A DNA stretch of 64,000 nt, taken from contig NZ_JH556659.1 of the NCBI RefSeq assembly GCF_000179595.2, forward strand, positions 1,231,392 to 1,295,391, read 5' to 3'. The DNA is from Acetivibrio cellulolyticus CD2. GTDB lineage: Bacteria; Bacillota; Clostridia; Acetivibrionales; Acetivibrionaceae. A program made the translations under genes and the position numbers. The notes under the pieces were generated by a model. The model had not been told where the DNA came from. It saw only the letters and a list, made by a program, of their open reading frames with translations, and searched no databases. Shown piece by piece: positions 18,238-26,896 of the stretch (the stretch's first letter is position 1; the number at the start of each line of letters is the position of its first letter).

Positions 18238-18642
18238 ATGGAAGAAATTGTCCAAGGTAATAATGATGAAATAGGAAATGTTAAAATATCTGAAGAGGTT
18301 GTTGCTATAATTGCGGGGCTCGCTGCTATGGATGTACCAGGTGTTGCAGGTATGAGTGGCGGAATTGTCGGCGGAATTGCAGAAATCCTTGGACGAAAGA
18401 ACTTATCAAAGGGAGTAAAAGTCGAGGTTGGAGAAAAAGAAGCTGCCGTTGATTTATATATTATAGTTGAATATGGTTGTAGGATTCCTGATGTTTCTTG
18501 GGATATACAGGAGAAAGTTAAAAATGCTGTTGAGACTATGACAGGACTTGAAGTAATAGAAATAAACATTCATGTTCAAGGTGTGAACATAGAAAAGGAC
18601 AATAAAAAAGAGATTGTCGAGGAAGTTTCGAGGGTTAAGTAA
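18238..18642 (+). CDS. Asp23/Gls24 family envelope protein
   Basis: 134 residues of the Asp23 family (YqhY-like), with the conserved core VAGMSGGIVGGIAEILGRK and the C-terminal VNIHVQGV-like strand. YqhY in Bacillus influences acetyl-CoA carboxylase activity; Asp23 in staphylococci is membrane-associated through AmaP. Here too amaP follows. Its own sigma-A promoter and a downstream terminator suggest it can be a single transcript. GGGAGGG precedes the ATG. Confidence 0.92.
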   Translation: MEEIVQGNNDEIGNVKISEEVVAIIAGLAAMDVPGVAGMSGGIVGGIAEILGRKNLSKGVKVEVGEKEAAVDLYIIVEYGCRIPDVSWDIQEKVKNAVETMTGLEVIEINIHVQGVNIEKDNKKEIVEEVSRVK

Positions 18643-18724
18643 ATTCTACGCGACTGTATGTAATTATTACCTTTTTTTAATATTAGAGGAAGTTGCGGTT
18701 TACTTACCCTAAAATTTAAATTAA

Positions 18725-18749
18725 TAACCCTTCTAGGGTTTATTTTTTT
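18725..18749 (+). terminator. Short intrinsic terminator after asp23
   Basis: AACCC, TTCTA-type loop, GGGTT, then TATTTTTTT. The 303-nt gap between asp23 and amaP otherwise holds AT-rich sequence without a clear promoter pair. Confidence 0.6.
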
Positions 18750-18945
18750 CCAAAAATAAAATATAATATTATTGTATAAATATATGCTATTGAGTGTTAT
18801 TTTGTATTGTTTGAATTTGGTAATATAAATGTATGAATAGAATATTGCTAAAAAATGTAGTATAAAAGTTTAATTTTTTATTAACAATTGTAGTATTACT
18901 GTTTTCTAAAACAAAAGAAAAATGTGAAGAGGTGACAGATTACTT

Positions 18946-19494
18946 ATGAATATTATTTTTAGGACGATTTTGGCAATCTATGCTTTTTGCCTGACAGTGG
19001 TATCTGTGATATTAATGGCTATGACATTAAGGCATGATTTGTTTACAAGCATAACAAGTTATATCAATGAATATGTTCTACCAAACAGGGCTTCAAATAT
19101 TCTCATGTTTATGATTGAATTGATATTCTTTTCACTAAGTATAGTTTTCTTGTTATCGGGAGTCAAAAGTGAGAAAGAGAAAAAATTTATCAGCAAGGTT
19201 AACAATGTAGGAGAAATCAGGATATCACTCAATACTATTGAAAACATAGCTTTGGCAGCGTCTCGCAAATTCAATGGTGTAAAGGAGACGAAGGCCTATG
19301 TTAACAAATTAGGAGAAGATGTTTCAATATATATCAAGGCAGTTGTATTAGCTGATATTCATATCCCAACCCTGTCAGAAGAGCTTCAAAACAAGGTGAA
19401 GAAAGCTGTTGAAGAAACTTCCGGTATCAATGTTACAGGAGTAAAAGTTTCTGTAGAAAATGTATATACCGGGTACAAATCGAGGGTTGAATAG
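18946..19494 (+). CDS. amaP: Alkaline shock response membrane anchor protein AmaP
   Basis: 182 residues: two N-terminal membrane helices (about 5-28 and 55-75) followed by an Asp23-like cytosolic domain. AmaP tethers Asp23 to the membrane in Staphylococcus. Neighbouring genes asp23 and the DUF2273 gene complete the usual trio. GAAGAGGTG lies upstream. No defects seen. Confidence 0.9.
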   Translation: MNIIFRTILAIYAFCLTVVSVILMAMTLRHDLFTSITSYINEYVLPNRASNILMFMIELIFFSLSIVFLLSGVKSEKEKKFISKVNNVGEIRISLNTIENIALAASRKFNGVKETKAYVNKLGEDVSIYIKAVVLADIHIPTLSEELQNKVKKAVEETSGINVTGVKVSVENVYTGYKSRVE

Positions 19495-19508
19495 GAGAGG
19501 TATATATT

Positions 19509-19739
19509 ATGAGTTGGGAAAAGTTGCTTGCTTTCTATAAAGCACATTTTGGAGAAATAAACGGTGCCTTAGGCGGATTAATATTTGCATTGTGTACTCT
19601 TATTGCTGGATTTTTTCAGACATTGTTTATTGCATTATGTGTATTAATAGGTTATTATATTGGAAAAAAGATTTCGCAGGACAAGGACTATTTAAGAAAT
19701 TTGTTGGATAGAATATTACCGCCGGGTACATATAGGTGA
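19509..19739 (+). CDS. DUF2273 small membrane protein
   Basis: 76 residues with two hydrophobic segments (about 18-36 and 38-54), starting MSWEKLLAFYKAHFGEINGA, typical of DUF2273 proteins that accompany amaP and asp23. Function is unknown beyond association with the envelope-stress trio. It follows amaP by 14 nt with an AGGAGAGG ribosome binding site. Confidence 0.9.
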   Translation: MSWEKLLAFYKAHFGEINGALGGLIFALCTLIAGFFQTLFIALCVLIGYYIGKKISQDKDYLRNLLDRILPPGTYR

Positions 19740-19809
19740 ATTTATGGTAAAATGAATTAATAATATCTATCATAAATTTGCTCACACTAATTGAGGAGGT
19801 ACAAGGTTA

Positions 19810-20235
19810 ATGGGAAGAAGGGCAGCCAGGGAAATTGCAATGAAGCTCGTGTATCAGTTGGAGATTCAAAAGGACTCCAGGGAAGAGCAGATAAGGCAGA
19901 CCCTCGAACAAGAGAATGTAACTGAAAATGATACAAACTATATTACTGATGTTGTAGAAGGTGTATTTAAGAACCTCGAACAGATAGACAAAACTATTGA
20001 GATGTATTCAAAAGGCTGGAAACTCTCAAGAATTTCAAAGGTTGATTTGTCTATTTTAAGGCTTAGTATATATGAGATAAGTTTCAGGAATGATATTCCG
20101 TTTAATGTATCTGTAAATGAAGCAGTTGAGTTGGCTAAAAATTATAGTGGCGAAGAAAGCAGCTCATTTATTAATGGAATATTAGGTAAGGTTTCAAAAG
20201 TAAGTGTTTTGCCTAGTGAGACAGACAATATGTAA
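19810..20235 (+). CDS. nusB: Transcription antitermination factor NusB
   Basis: An all-helical RNA-binding protein that with NusE (S10) binds boxA in rRNA operons. 141 residues, usual length. The N-terminal GRRAAREIAMKLVYQLEIQK and the C-terminal DIPFNVSVNEAVELAKNYS/FINGILGK are diagnostic. TTGAGGAGG precedes the ATG. Followed by a hairpin at 20250 and then xseA, a classic gene order. Confidence 0.97.
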   Translation: MGRRAAREIAMKLVYQLEIQKDSREEQIRQTLEQENVTENDTNYITDVVEGVFKNLEQIDKTIEMYSKGWKLSRISKVDLSILRLSIYEISFRNDIPFNVSVNEAVELAKNYSGEESSSFINGILGKVSKVSVLPSETDNM

Positions 20236-20249
20236 AAATATTAGAATTT

Positions 20250-20279
20250 TTACAACCCACCTTATTAAGGTGGGTTGTT
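20250..20279 (+). terminator. Hairpin after nusB
   Basis: ACAACCCACCTT, a 3-nt ATT loop, AAGGTGGGTTGT, followed by TGTGAT and no T-run. A strong 12-bp stem, so it may be an inefficient terminator, RNA-processing site or 3'-end stabiliser within the nusB-xseA interval. Confidence 0.55.
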
Positions 20280-20391
20280 GTGATAGAAATTATCTTAAGA
20301 GTGCATTTTTGACATTGTGAAGAATTAAAACTTGTAATGTTGAAAAGTATTAGATACAAAAAATTATATTAAAACGGCTTTAGGTGAGCGC

Positions 20392-21621
20392 ATGCTGGAA
20401 ACTTTAACTGGTGCTTTTGAAAATATATTATCAGTATCTTTGGTAAACAGGTACATTAAGGAAATCATATCAAGGGATATGATCCTTTCAAACCTTTGGG
20501 TAAGAGGTGAAGTTTCCAACTTCAAAAATCATTCCTCAGGGCATATGTATTTTACACTTAAGGATGAAAACAGTCTAATTAAGTGTGTTATGTTCAGGAC
20601 ACAAAACTCTTATTTGAAGTTTATGCCCGAGAATGGTATGAAAGTTATAATAAGAGGGTATGTTTCACTGTTTGAAAGGGATGGTCAGTATCAGCTTTAT
20701 GCCGAGGAAATGATCAGTGACGGTGTAGGCAATCTTCATATTGCATTTGAACAGTTAAAAAAGAGACTTTCCGAGGAAGGCCTTTTTGACAACAGTTTTA
20801 AAAAGCGCATACCTTTCATGCCGGGTTCAATCGGAGTAGTAACTTCATCAACTGGGGCAGTTATCCGTGATATAATTAATGTTCTTGATAGAAGATTCTA
20901 TAATGCCAATATTAAAATATTTCCTGTAAAAGTTCAGGGAGCAGGTGCTGCTAAAGAAATAAGCAGGGCTATTAATAAACTAAATGAGCTTAAATGTGTT
21001 GATGTTATAATAGTTGCAAGAGGTGGGGGATCTTTAGAGGAGCTCTGGCCTTTTAATGAGGAAATTGTTGCAAGAAGCATATTTAACTCTAAAATTCCTG
21101 TAATATCGGCAGTAGGCCATGATACAGACTATACAATTTGTGACTTTGTTGCAGATGTACGTGCTCCAACTCCATCGGCAGCTGCAGAGATAGTAATGCC
21201 TGAAAAGCATATGCTGGTTAACAGGATAAGTGAACTTGAAATTAGATTTCGAAGTGCATTATTAAGAAATGTTAAAATAAAGAGAAAGAGACTTGATGAA
21301 CTTAAGAATGCAGCCGTTTTCAGACAACCCTATGACCGGGTATATCAGGAGAGAATGAAGCTTGATATACTGAATAAGGACCTTAAAAAGGCATTCTTAG
21401 TAAAAAAGGAGAGATCAAGGTCAAGACTCCAGTTTCTTATAGGAAAGCTTGATGCCTTAAGTCCTCTGACCATATTATCAAGGGGTTACAGCATTGTGAA
21501 AGCTGCGGATGATAAACACGTAGTTAAGTCTATAAATGATGTAAGGGCAGGGGAGCAAATAGAGGTTAACTTGGAGGATGGAAATTTGGAGTGCACAGTA
21601 AATAGTGTGAAGGGTAGGTAG
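20392..21621 (+). CDS. xseA: Exodeoxyribonuclease VII large subunit
   Basis: Catalytic subunit of ExoVII, which degrades single-stranded DNA in both directions. 409 residues. An N-terminal OB fold (SNLWVRGEVSNFKNHSSGH) is followed by the catalytic core with ARGGGSLEELWPFN and AVGHDTDYTICDFVAD, then a coiled-coil and a C-terminal segment with ILSRGYSIV. AGGTGAG precedes the ATG. The small subunit gene follows by 9 nt. Confidence 0.97.
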   Translation: MLETLTGAFENILSVSLVNRYIKEIISRDMILSNLWVRGEVSNFKNHSSGHMYFTLKDENSLIKCVMFRTQNSYLKFMPENGMKVIIRGYVSLFERDGQYQLYAEEMISDGVGNLHIAFEQLKKRLSEEGLFDNSFKKRIPFMPGSIGVVTSSTGAVIRDIINVLDRRFYNANIKIFPVKVQGAGAAKEISRAINKLNELKCVDVIIVARGGGSLEELWPFNEEIVARSIFNSKIPVISAVGHDTDYTICDFVADVRAPTPSAAAEIVMPEKHMLVNRISELEIRFRSALLRNVKIKRKRLDELKNAAVFRQPYDRVYQERMKLDILNKDLKKAFLVKKERSRSRLQFLIGKLDALSPLTILSRGYSIVKAADDKHVVKSINDVRAGEQIEVNLEDGNLECTVNSVKGR

Positions 21622-21630
21622 GAGTTAGTT

Positions 21631-21858
21631 ATGGCTAAGGAAAAGAAAAATTTTGAGAAGTCTCTAGGTGAACTTGAAGACATCGTTGAAAAGCTTGAAC
21701 GAGGTGAAATGTCACTTGATGAATCTATAGAGATATTTCAAAAAGGTGTTACCCTTTCAAAAGACTTAAGTAAAATGCTCGATGAGATTGAGAAAAAAAT
21801 AACCGTACTCGTGGAAAATGAAAACGGTGAAGTAAAAGAAGAAGATTTTATTAAGTGA
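21631..21858 (+). CDS. xseB: Exodeoxyribonuclease VII small subunit
   Basis: 75 residues, two-helix protein with the family signature FEKSLGELEDIVEKLERGE and LDESIEIFQKGV. Several copies wrap the coiled-coil of XseA. It sits between xseA and the polyprenyl synthase gene, as in most Firmicutes. Confidence 0.96.
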   Translation: MAKEKKNFEKSLGELEDIVEKLERGEMSLDESIEIFQKGVTLSKDLSKMLDEIEKKITVLVENENGEVKEEDFIK

Positions 21859-21905
21859 TATTTTAGGTATTCCTAAGTATTAGCTTGATAAGACGGGGGA
21901 TAAGG

Positions 21906-22799
21906 ATGAATTTTAAAGAAAATCAGCAACGTTATGCAGACCTTGTAAACGCATTTTTGGATAACTACGTAAAGGAAAATGACTTGTTGGAAAAATCGGT
22001 TTACAGTGCAATGAGGTACAGTCTTTTAGCAGGAGGAAAAAGGCTTAGACCAGTTCTTGCACTTGCAGTATGTGAATTACTTGGCGGGGATATAAACGAG
22101 GTTATGCCGTTTGCCTGTGCTATTGAAATGGTTCATACATACTCACTTATACATGATGACCTTCCAGCAATGGACAATGATGACTTCAGAAGAGGGAAAC
22201 TGACAAACCACAAGAAGTTTGGTGAGGCAATAGCTATTTTGGCTGGTGATGGTCTTTTAAACCTTGCCTTTGAGTTGATGATTGAAAGCACGGCAACAGA
22301 TAATTGTAATAATGCTGTACAAAAGGTAAAGGCTATGTCCTATATTGCAAAATCATCTGGAATACATGGTATGATTGCGGGTCAGGTAATAGATACAGAA
22401 TCAGAGAATAAAGAAGTTGCCTACGAAACTCTTGAGTATATGCATAAGTGTAAGACCGGTGCATTAATAAAAGCTCCTGTTGTTTCCTCTGCAATTATTT
22501 GCAATGCGTCTGAGGAGGACCTTCGAAGTTTGGAAGCATATGCCGGGAATTTGGGTTTGGCCTTCCAGATAAAGGATGATATACTGGATGTTGAAGGAAG
22601 CACAGAAAAGCTTGGAAAGAAGGTAGGCAGTGATGAGTCCAATAAGAAGACAACTTATGTAAGCCTTTATGGACTTGAAAAATCAAAACAAATGTTAAGG
22701 GAAACTACTGAGGAAGCAATAAAAAATATCGGAAAATTTGGTCCAAATGCTAATTTTTTAAGAGAACTTGCAGAATATCTAATTGTGAGGGAAATGTAA
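21906..22799 (+). CDS. ispA: Farnesyl/geranyl diphosphate synthase
   Basis: A short-chain trans-prenyltransferase that condenses IPP with allylic diphosphates. About 297 residues. The first Asp-rich motif is DDLPAMDND and the second is KDDILD, both intact, with GGKRLRP near the N-terminus. GGGGGA (21895-21900) is 5 nt before ATG 21906, which I prefer over the TTG at 21885. Dxs of the same isoprenoid pathway is encoded nearby, on the other side of the OLE RNA gene. Confidence 0.95.
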   Translation: MNFKENQQRYADLVNAFLDNYVKENDLLEKSVYSAMRYSLLAGGKRLRPVLALAVCELLGGDINEVMPFACAIEMVHTYSLIHDDLPAMDNDDFRRGKLTNHKKFGEAIAILAGDGLLNLAFELMIESTATDNCNNAVQKVKAMSYIAKSSGIHGMIAGQVIDTESENKEVAYETLEYMHKCKTGALIKAPVVSSAIICNASEEDLRSLEAYAGNLGLAFQIKDDILDVEGSTEKLGKKVGSDESNKKTTYVSLYGLEKSKQMLRETTEEAIKNIGKFGPNANFLRELAEYLIVREM

Positions 22800-22807
22800 T
22801 TATTAAT

Positions 22808-22872
22808 TAAGGAATTTGAAAAACAAGTGTCCTATTATCGAGAGGGGTTAAATGCCCCTAGGTTTTCATTTT
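22808..22872 (+). repeat. Intergenic hairpin element, copy B
   Basis: AGGAATTTGAAAAACAAGTG, TCCTATTATC, GAGAGGGG, TTAAAT, GCCCCT, AGG and T-rich sequence. Block order matches copy A at 12250-12311. It ends just before the ribosome binding site of the YuiD-like gene. Confidence 0.5.
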
Positions 22873-22896
22873 TGGGTTACAGGGGGATTTGAACAG

Positions 22897-23337
22897 GTGG
22901 AGATAGTAAATGCGATACTGCACAACAAAGCTATAACAGTACCGGCTTTTGCTTGGTTTTTGGCACAGCTTCTAAAAGTTATTAATGTCCTTTTAACTAG
23001 TAAAAAGATTGATTTTACCAGATTTGTAGGTTCTGGAGGTATGCCCAGTTCACATTCGGCATTTATTGTATCACTTGCTACTGTTATTGGTAAAATTAAA
23101 GGATTAGGTTCAGCGGAGTTTGGTATGGCAATAGCGGTAGCTTTGATAGTTATGTATGATGCGGCTGGGGTTAGAAGAGCTGCAGGCAAGCAGGCAAAGG
23201 CATTAAATCAGCTTATTTACTCACATAACGATAATATTAACTTTGATGAAAAATTGAAGGAGTTATTGGGGCATTCTCCTTTCGAAGTAGTTATGGGTGC
23301 GTTTTTAGGAATTATTATGGGAATTTGGCTTGGATAG
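22897..23337 (+). CDS. Divergent PAP2 family membrane protein (YuiD/DUF212)
   Basis: About 146 residues with several membrane helices and the family motif SGGMPSSHSAFIVSLAT, plus YDAAGVRRAAGKQA. It resembles acid phosphatase/vanadium haloperoxidase folds; the substrate is not known, though lipid phosphate metabolism fits its place beside isoprenoid genes. I start it at GTG 22897, 9 nt after AGGGGGA; the ATG at 22852 would lie inside hairpin element B and add residues not seen in the family. Confidence 0.9.
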   Translation: MEIVNAILHNKAITVPAFAWFLAQLLKVINVLLTSKKIDFTRFVGSGGMPSSHSAFIVSLATVIGKIKGLGSAEFGMAIAVALIVMYDAAGVRRAAGKQAKALNQLIYSHNDNINFDEKLKELLGHSPFEVVMGAFLGIIMGIWLG

Positions 23338-23360
23338 TATGGATAAATATTGTATTTCCT

Positions 23361-23390
23361 TTGATGAAGTAAAATTAAAGAGTTTATAAT
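23361..23390 (+). promoter_or_regulatory. Sigma-A-like promoter before OLE region
   Basis: TTGATG, 18 bp spacer, TATAAT at 23385-23390, about 210 nt before the OLE 5' stem. Confidence 0.5.
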
Positions 23391-23527
23391 ACAATTAAAT
23401 ACAGGAGCATATGGAATAAAATCAGGGCATTAATAACTATAATACTATTGCCGCAAAATAAAAGCTTTTATTTAAGGTTAAAGGGGATATATAGATTATT
23501 GCGATTCTTTATCCCACAAAATTTGTA

Positions 23528-23536
23528 TGGTATAAT
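23528..23536 (+). promoter_or_regulatory. Extended -10 promoter, likely for OLE RNA
   Basis: TG-G-TATAAT about 62 nt before the OLE terminal stem. No clear -35. It is the promoter signal closest to the RNA. Confidence 0.5.
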
Positions 23537-23597
23537 AATTACTTGTTATACAAATTATTCAATTTTTTCGGTCTAGTACTTAAAAAATTGCTTAATA

Positions 23598-24222
23598 ATC
23601 AGGGTGGCGCAGTATTCTAGTCAGTACTGCCGGTTCTGAAGACGGGCCTAAAAATCCGTTTAAGGGCACATCGATGAAGTTCCTTGTGTTGGCTTGTTAC
23701 GCCCAGTAGTGGGCTGATGCTGGGAGTTAAGGTTTAGGGGCGATCTGCAATGGCATGCGGGCGTTGACCCCTCTACCGTGGAGACCCTACCTTGTGGAAG
23801 AAAAGACACTGTGAGCATTTTTGCTCATTAATGTGCCACCTCAACCACGAGAAGGGAGTAAACCTGTTAGGCGGTTCCGTTAAGGTGCTGTGAACAGAGT
23901 AGCCTGCCTTGAGTGAAGTTGGTGGATAATGGTCAGGTGTACAAGTATTGGCCGATACAAGTACACTAAAGCAGTTTGAAACCACCTTTGCAAAAGAGGC
24001 TAGGAATCGGTCAGACTGTCGGGGAAAACTCCTAGACTGTTCTGTTAAGAGATACACTGGGGATTGCAGTGTGGACTAAGTGGTAATCAGGCCCCACTAT
24101 TGGAAACAATGTGGCGGTTGGTTTAAAGGGAAACCGCTGATTTGGCGACATTTCAGCACCAACTGTGGAAACCATGCCTGACCTAAGCCGCAAAATTTAC
24201 TCAGTGTATTTCCACCCTGTAT
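23598..24222 (+). ncRNA. ole: OLE RNA (ornate, large, extremophilic)
   Basis: A ~620-nt GC-richer, highly structured block with no credible ORF. The two ends pair: CAGGGTGG at 23600-23607 with CCACCCTG at 24212-24219, and the pairing extends outward with a bulge. Inside are several stems, for example the pair AAGTGTCTT/AAGACACTT-like hairpins near 23800 and GGTGTACAAGTATTGGCC/ATACAAGTACAC near 23935-23970. Length (~610 nt in Bacillus halodurans), the gene immediately downstream (OapA-like membrane protein), and the surrounding nusB-xse-ispA/dxs-tlyA genes are the established OLE context. OLE forms a membrane ribonucleoprotein with OapA and other proteins and is tied to tolerance of cold, alcohols and Mg2+ stress. 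Boundaries are set by the terminal stem and are approximate. Confidence 0.93.
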
Positions 24223-24331
24223 TTAATTAGGATATCCAAATGTAAAGCAAATACAGTTGGTTATCTATATATGTATTTTGTGAGGATTGTAGTGAATCTA
24301 TTCATTTACTTGACATTCGGAGGGAAGCTTG

Positions 24332-24970
24332 GTGGATGACAATTATAAACATCCTGCAAATGAAAGAAAAGTAAAGTTTCGAGCCAATGTTGTAGGTTCA
24401 AAAAAAGAAAACAGAAGATGGGTCATTTTTGTAACATTACTTACGTTTGTACTATCTTCAAGTTTATCGATTATATCCTCAACACTTTTAGAAGATGCGC
24501 ATATATACATATCGTTTCTTATAGTGCTTATTATAATACTGATTGGTATTGTTTTTGATATTATAGGCATAGCGATGACGGCCGCAGATGAAACTCCATT
24601 TCATGCCATGGCATCGAGGAAGATGTATGGAGCAAAACAGGCTATTAAGCTAATAAGAAATGCCAACAAAGTTTCCAGCATATGTAACGATGTTGTAGGT
24701 GATATATGTGGTGTTATCAGCGGTGCTGCCAGTAGTTTTATAGTGGTAAAAATTGCGATGGGATCAAGCAGTACGGCAGAAACACTTGCAAGCATTGGAA
24801 TTACCGGTACAGTTGCATCTCTGACTATTGGGGGAAAGGCCATCGGCAAGACAGTAGCAATAGAGAAAAGCAATTATATCGTTTATAAAGTTGCTGTAAT
24901 ATTAAAGTTTTTAATTGGAAGAATAAGCTATATAAAGTTTAAGCCTAAGGCGAAAAATAACCGAAAGTGA
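24332..24970 (+). CDS. oapA: OLE-associated membrane protein OapA
   Basis: About 212 residues with a basic N-terminus and four predicted membrane helices (about 30-50, 54-76, 120-145, 150-170) followed by a very basic tail (KFKPKAKNNRK), suited to RNA binding. The second helix contains FDIIGIAMTAADETPFHAMA, which resembles CNNM/CorC-type metal transporters, a known trait of OapA. It starts right behind the OLE RNA. GGAGGG (24319-24324) is 7 nt before GTG 24332; TTG 24329 is also possible. In Bacillus halodurans OapA is needed to bring OLE RNA to the membrane. Confidence 0.9.
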   Translation: MDDNYKHPANERKVKFRANVVGSKKENRRWVIFVTLLTFVLSSSLSIISSTLLEDAHIYISFLIVLIIILIGIVFDIIGIAMTAADETPFHAMASRKMYGAKQAIKLIRNANKVSSICNDVVGDICGVISGAASSFIVVKIAMGSSSTAETLASIGITGTVASLTIGGKAIGKTVAIEKSNYIVYKVAVILKFLIGRISYIKFKPKAKNNRK

Positions 24971-24982
24971 GATGAAACCTAT

Positions 24983-26857
24983 TTGGCTAACTTTTTGGAC
25001 AAAGTTAACTCACCAGATGATGTAAAAAAGCTCAATCTGGAAGAACTAAATGAATTGGCTGCTGAGATAAGAATGTTTTTGATTGAAAAGGTATCGAAAA
25101 CAGGGGGACATCTTGCATCCAACCTGGGTGTAGTAGAGCTGACTTTAGCTCTTCATCGTGTATTTAATTCACCTACTGACAAGATTGTCTGGGATGTTGG
25201 TCACCAGTCTTATGTTCATAAAATAATTACAGGAAGAAAAGATAAATTTGATACGTTAAGAAAACTAGGAGGGCTATCGGGTTTTCCAAAGGTAAATGAA
25301 AGTGAGCATGACTCATTCAATACGGGCCACAGCAGCACTTCTATTTCTGCTGCTCTCGGAATTGCAAAGGCACGGGACTTGAAAAAGGAAAATAACTCGG
25401 TAATTGCTGTGATTGGAGATGGAGCCCTAACTGGGGGGATGGCGTTTGAAGCATTGAATAATGCAGGGCGTTTCCCTAATAATTTTATTGTAGTTTTGAA
25501 TGACAATGAAATGTCTATTTCCAAGAATGTAGGTGGGCTATCCAAATATTTAAGCAAGATAAGGACTGAACCATTTTACTTTAAGGTTAAAGAGGATATT
25601 GACCTTATGTTAAACAAAATACCTGCAATTGGAAAAAGTGCTGCGAAAGCACTTGGCAGGGTTAAGGGATCAATTAAGTACGCAATAATGCCGGGAATAA
25701 TTTTTGAAGAACTGGGATTTAAGTATTTAGGTCCTGTCGATGGGCATAATATAACAGAACTTGAAAAGCTGTTAACAGTGGCAAAGGGAATTAAAGGTCC
25801 TGTGCTTTTACATGTATCAACTCAGAAGGGAAAGGGGTATACATATGCTGAAGAAAACCCTCATGTTTTCCATGGAATTGCTCCTTTCGAGATTGAGACG
25901 GGTGAAGTAATTTCACACGGGGGACCAGGCTATTCTGAAATCTTTGGTCGCGAGCTTTCCAAGATAGCCCAAAATGATGAAAGTGTCGTAGCAATTTCAG
26001 CAGCAATGCCGCATGGAACAGGATTGGAGCTCTTTTCTAAGAAGTTTCCGGAAAGGTTTTTCGATGTAGGTATTGCAGAACAGCACGCGGTTACTTTTGC
26101 AGCTGGACTTGCCAGAAGTGGTATGAAGCCTGTTGTTGCACTATATTCTTCATTTTTGCAAAGGGCATATGATCAGGTACTTCATGATGTTGCAATACAG
26201 AATCTCCATGTTGTATTTGCTATAGACAGAGCCGGAATTGTAGGCGAAGACGGAGAAACTCATCAGGGGATATATGATATATCCTTTTTAAGTCATATTC
26301 CTAATATCACTATTTTGGCTCCATGTGACTACAACGATTTTACTCAGATGTTAAAATATGCATTAGAAGAGCATAATGGGCCGATTGCAATAAGGTATCC
26401 AAGAGGGAGAGGGCCGGAGAAGCTTATTGATACACCCAACGTTAAGTATGGACAATCCGTTCTTGTACGTGAAGGCAATAACATAACCATTGCTGCAATT
26501 GGAAATAAGCTGGAGACAGCACTAAATGTAGCTGATATGCTTGAAAAGCTGGATATTTCTTGCGATGTAATATATTCGAGGTTTATCAAACCTATTGATA
26601 CAAACCTTCTTCTAAATTCTGCTATCAAGACAAGGCGTGTCATAACCATTGAGGATAATGCTATAGCGGGTGGATTTGGAAGCAAGGTGCTTGAGACAAT
26701 GAATCAGAAGGGAATAAATATAAAGACTAAGATGTTTGGATATCCTGATCAATTCATACCTCATGGTTCAAAAAACGAACTTCAAAGCATATACAGGCTT
26801 GAAGAGCAGTCAATAGTGAATGATGTACTCAAGATAGTAAACAAGAGCAGAGTATAA
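24983..26857 (+). CDS. dxs: 1-deoxy-D-xylulose-5-phosphate synthase
   Basis: The thiamine-diphosphate enzyme that makes DXP from pyruvate and glyceraldehyde-3-phosphate, first step of the MEP isoprenoid pathway. 624 residues, usual size. Seen in order: WDVGHQSYVHKIITGR, the ThDP/Mg motif GDGALTGGMAFEALNNA with NDN, VDGHNI, and transketolase-like DVGIAEQHAVTFAAG. It begins at TTG 24983, only 12 nt after oapA, with a weak GTGAGATGA upstream, so translation may be coupled to oapA. Confidence 0.97.
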   Translation: MANFLDKVNSPDDVKKLNLEELNELAAEIRMFLIEKVSKTGGHLASNLGVVELTLALHRVFNSPTDKIVWDVGHQSYVHKIITGRKDKFDTLRKLGGLSGFPKVNESEHDSFNTGHSSTSISAALGIAKARDLKKENNSVIAVIGDGALTGGMAFEALNNAGRFPNNFIVVLNDNEMSISKNVGGLSKYLSKIRTEPFYFKVKEDIDLMLNKIPAIGKSAAKALGRVKGSIKYAIMPGIIFEELGFKYLGPVDGHNITELEKLLTVAKGIKGPVLLHVSTQKGKGYTYAEENPHVFHGIAPFEIETGEVISHGGPGYSEIFGRELSKIAQNDESVVAISAAMPHGTGLELFSKKFPERFFDVGIAEQHAVTFAAGLARSGMKPVVALYSSFLQRAYDQVLHDVAIQNLHVVFAIDRAGIVGEDGETHQGIYDISFLSHIPNITILAPCDYNDFTQMLKYALEEHNGPIAIRYPRGRGPEKLIDTPNVKYGQSVLVREGNNITIAAIGNKLETALNVADMLEKLDISCDVIYSRFIKPIDTNLLLNSAIKTRRVITIEDNAIAGGFGSKVLETMNQKGINIKTKMFGYPDQFIPHGSKNELQSIYRLEEQSIVNDVLKIVNKSRV

Positions 26858-26896
26858 TATAGAATGCCTATTTTTTAGAAATTTGGAGGTTTGATT

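Noticed and set aside
23773-24057. 94-codon minus-strand ORF inside the OLE region
   Set aside because: No ribosome binding site, composition follows paired RNA stems, and the interval is explained by OLE RNA.
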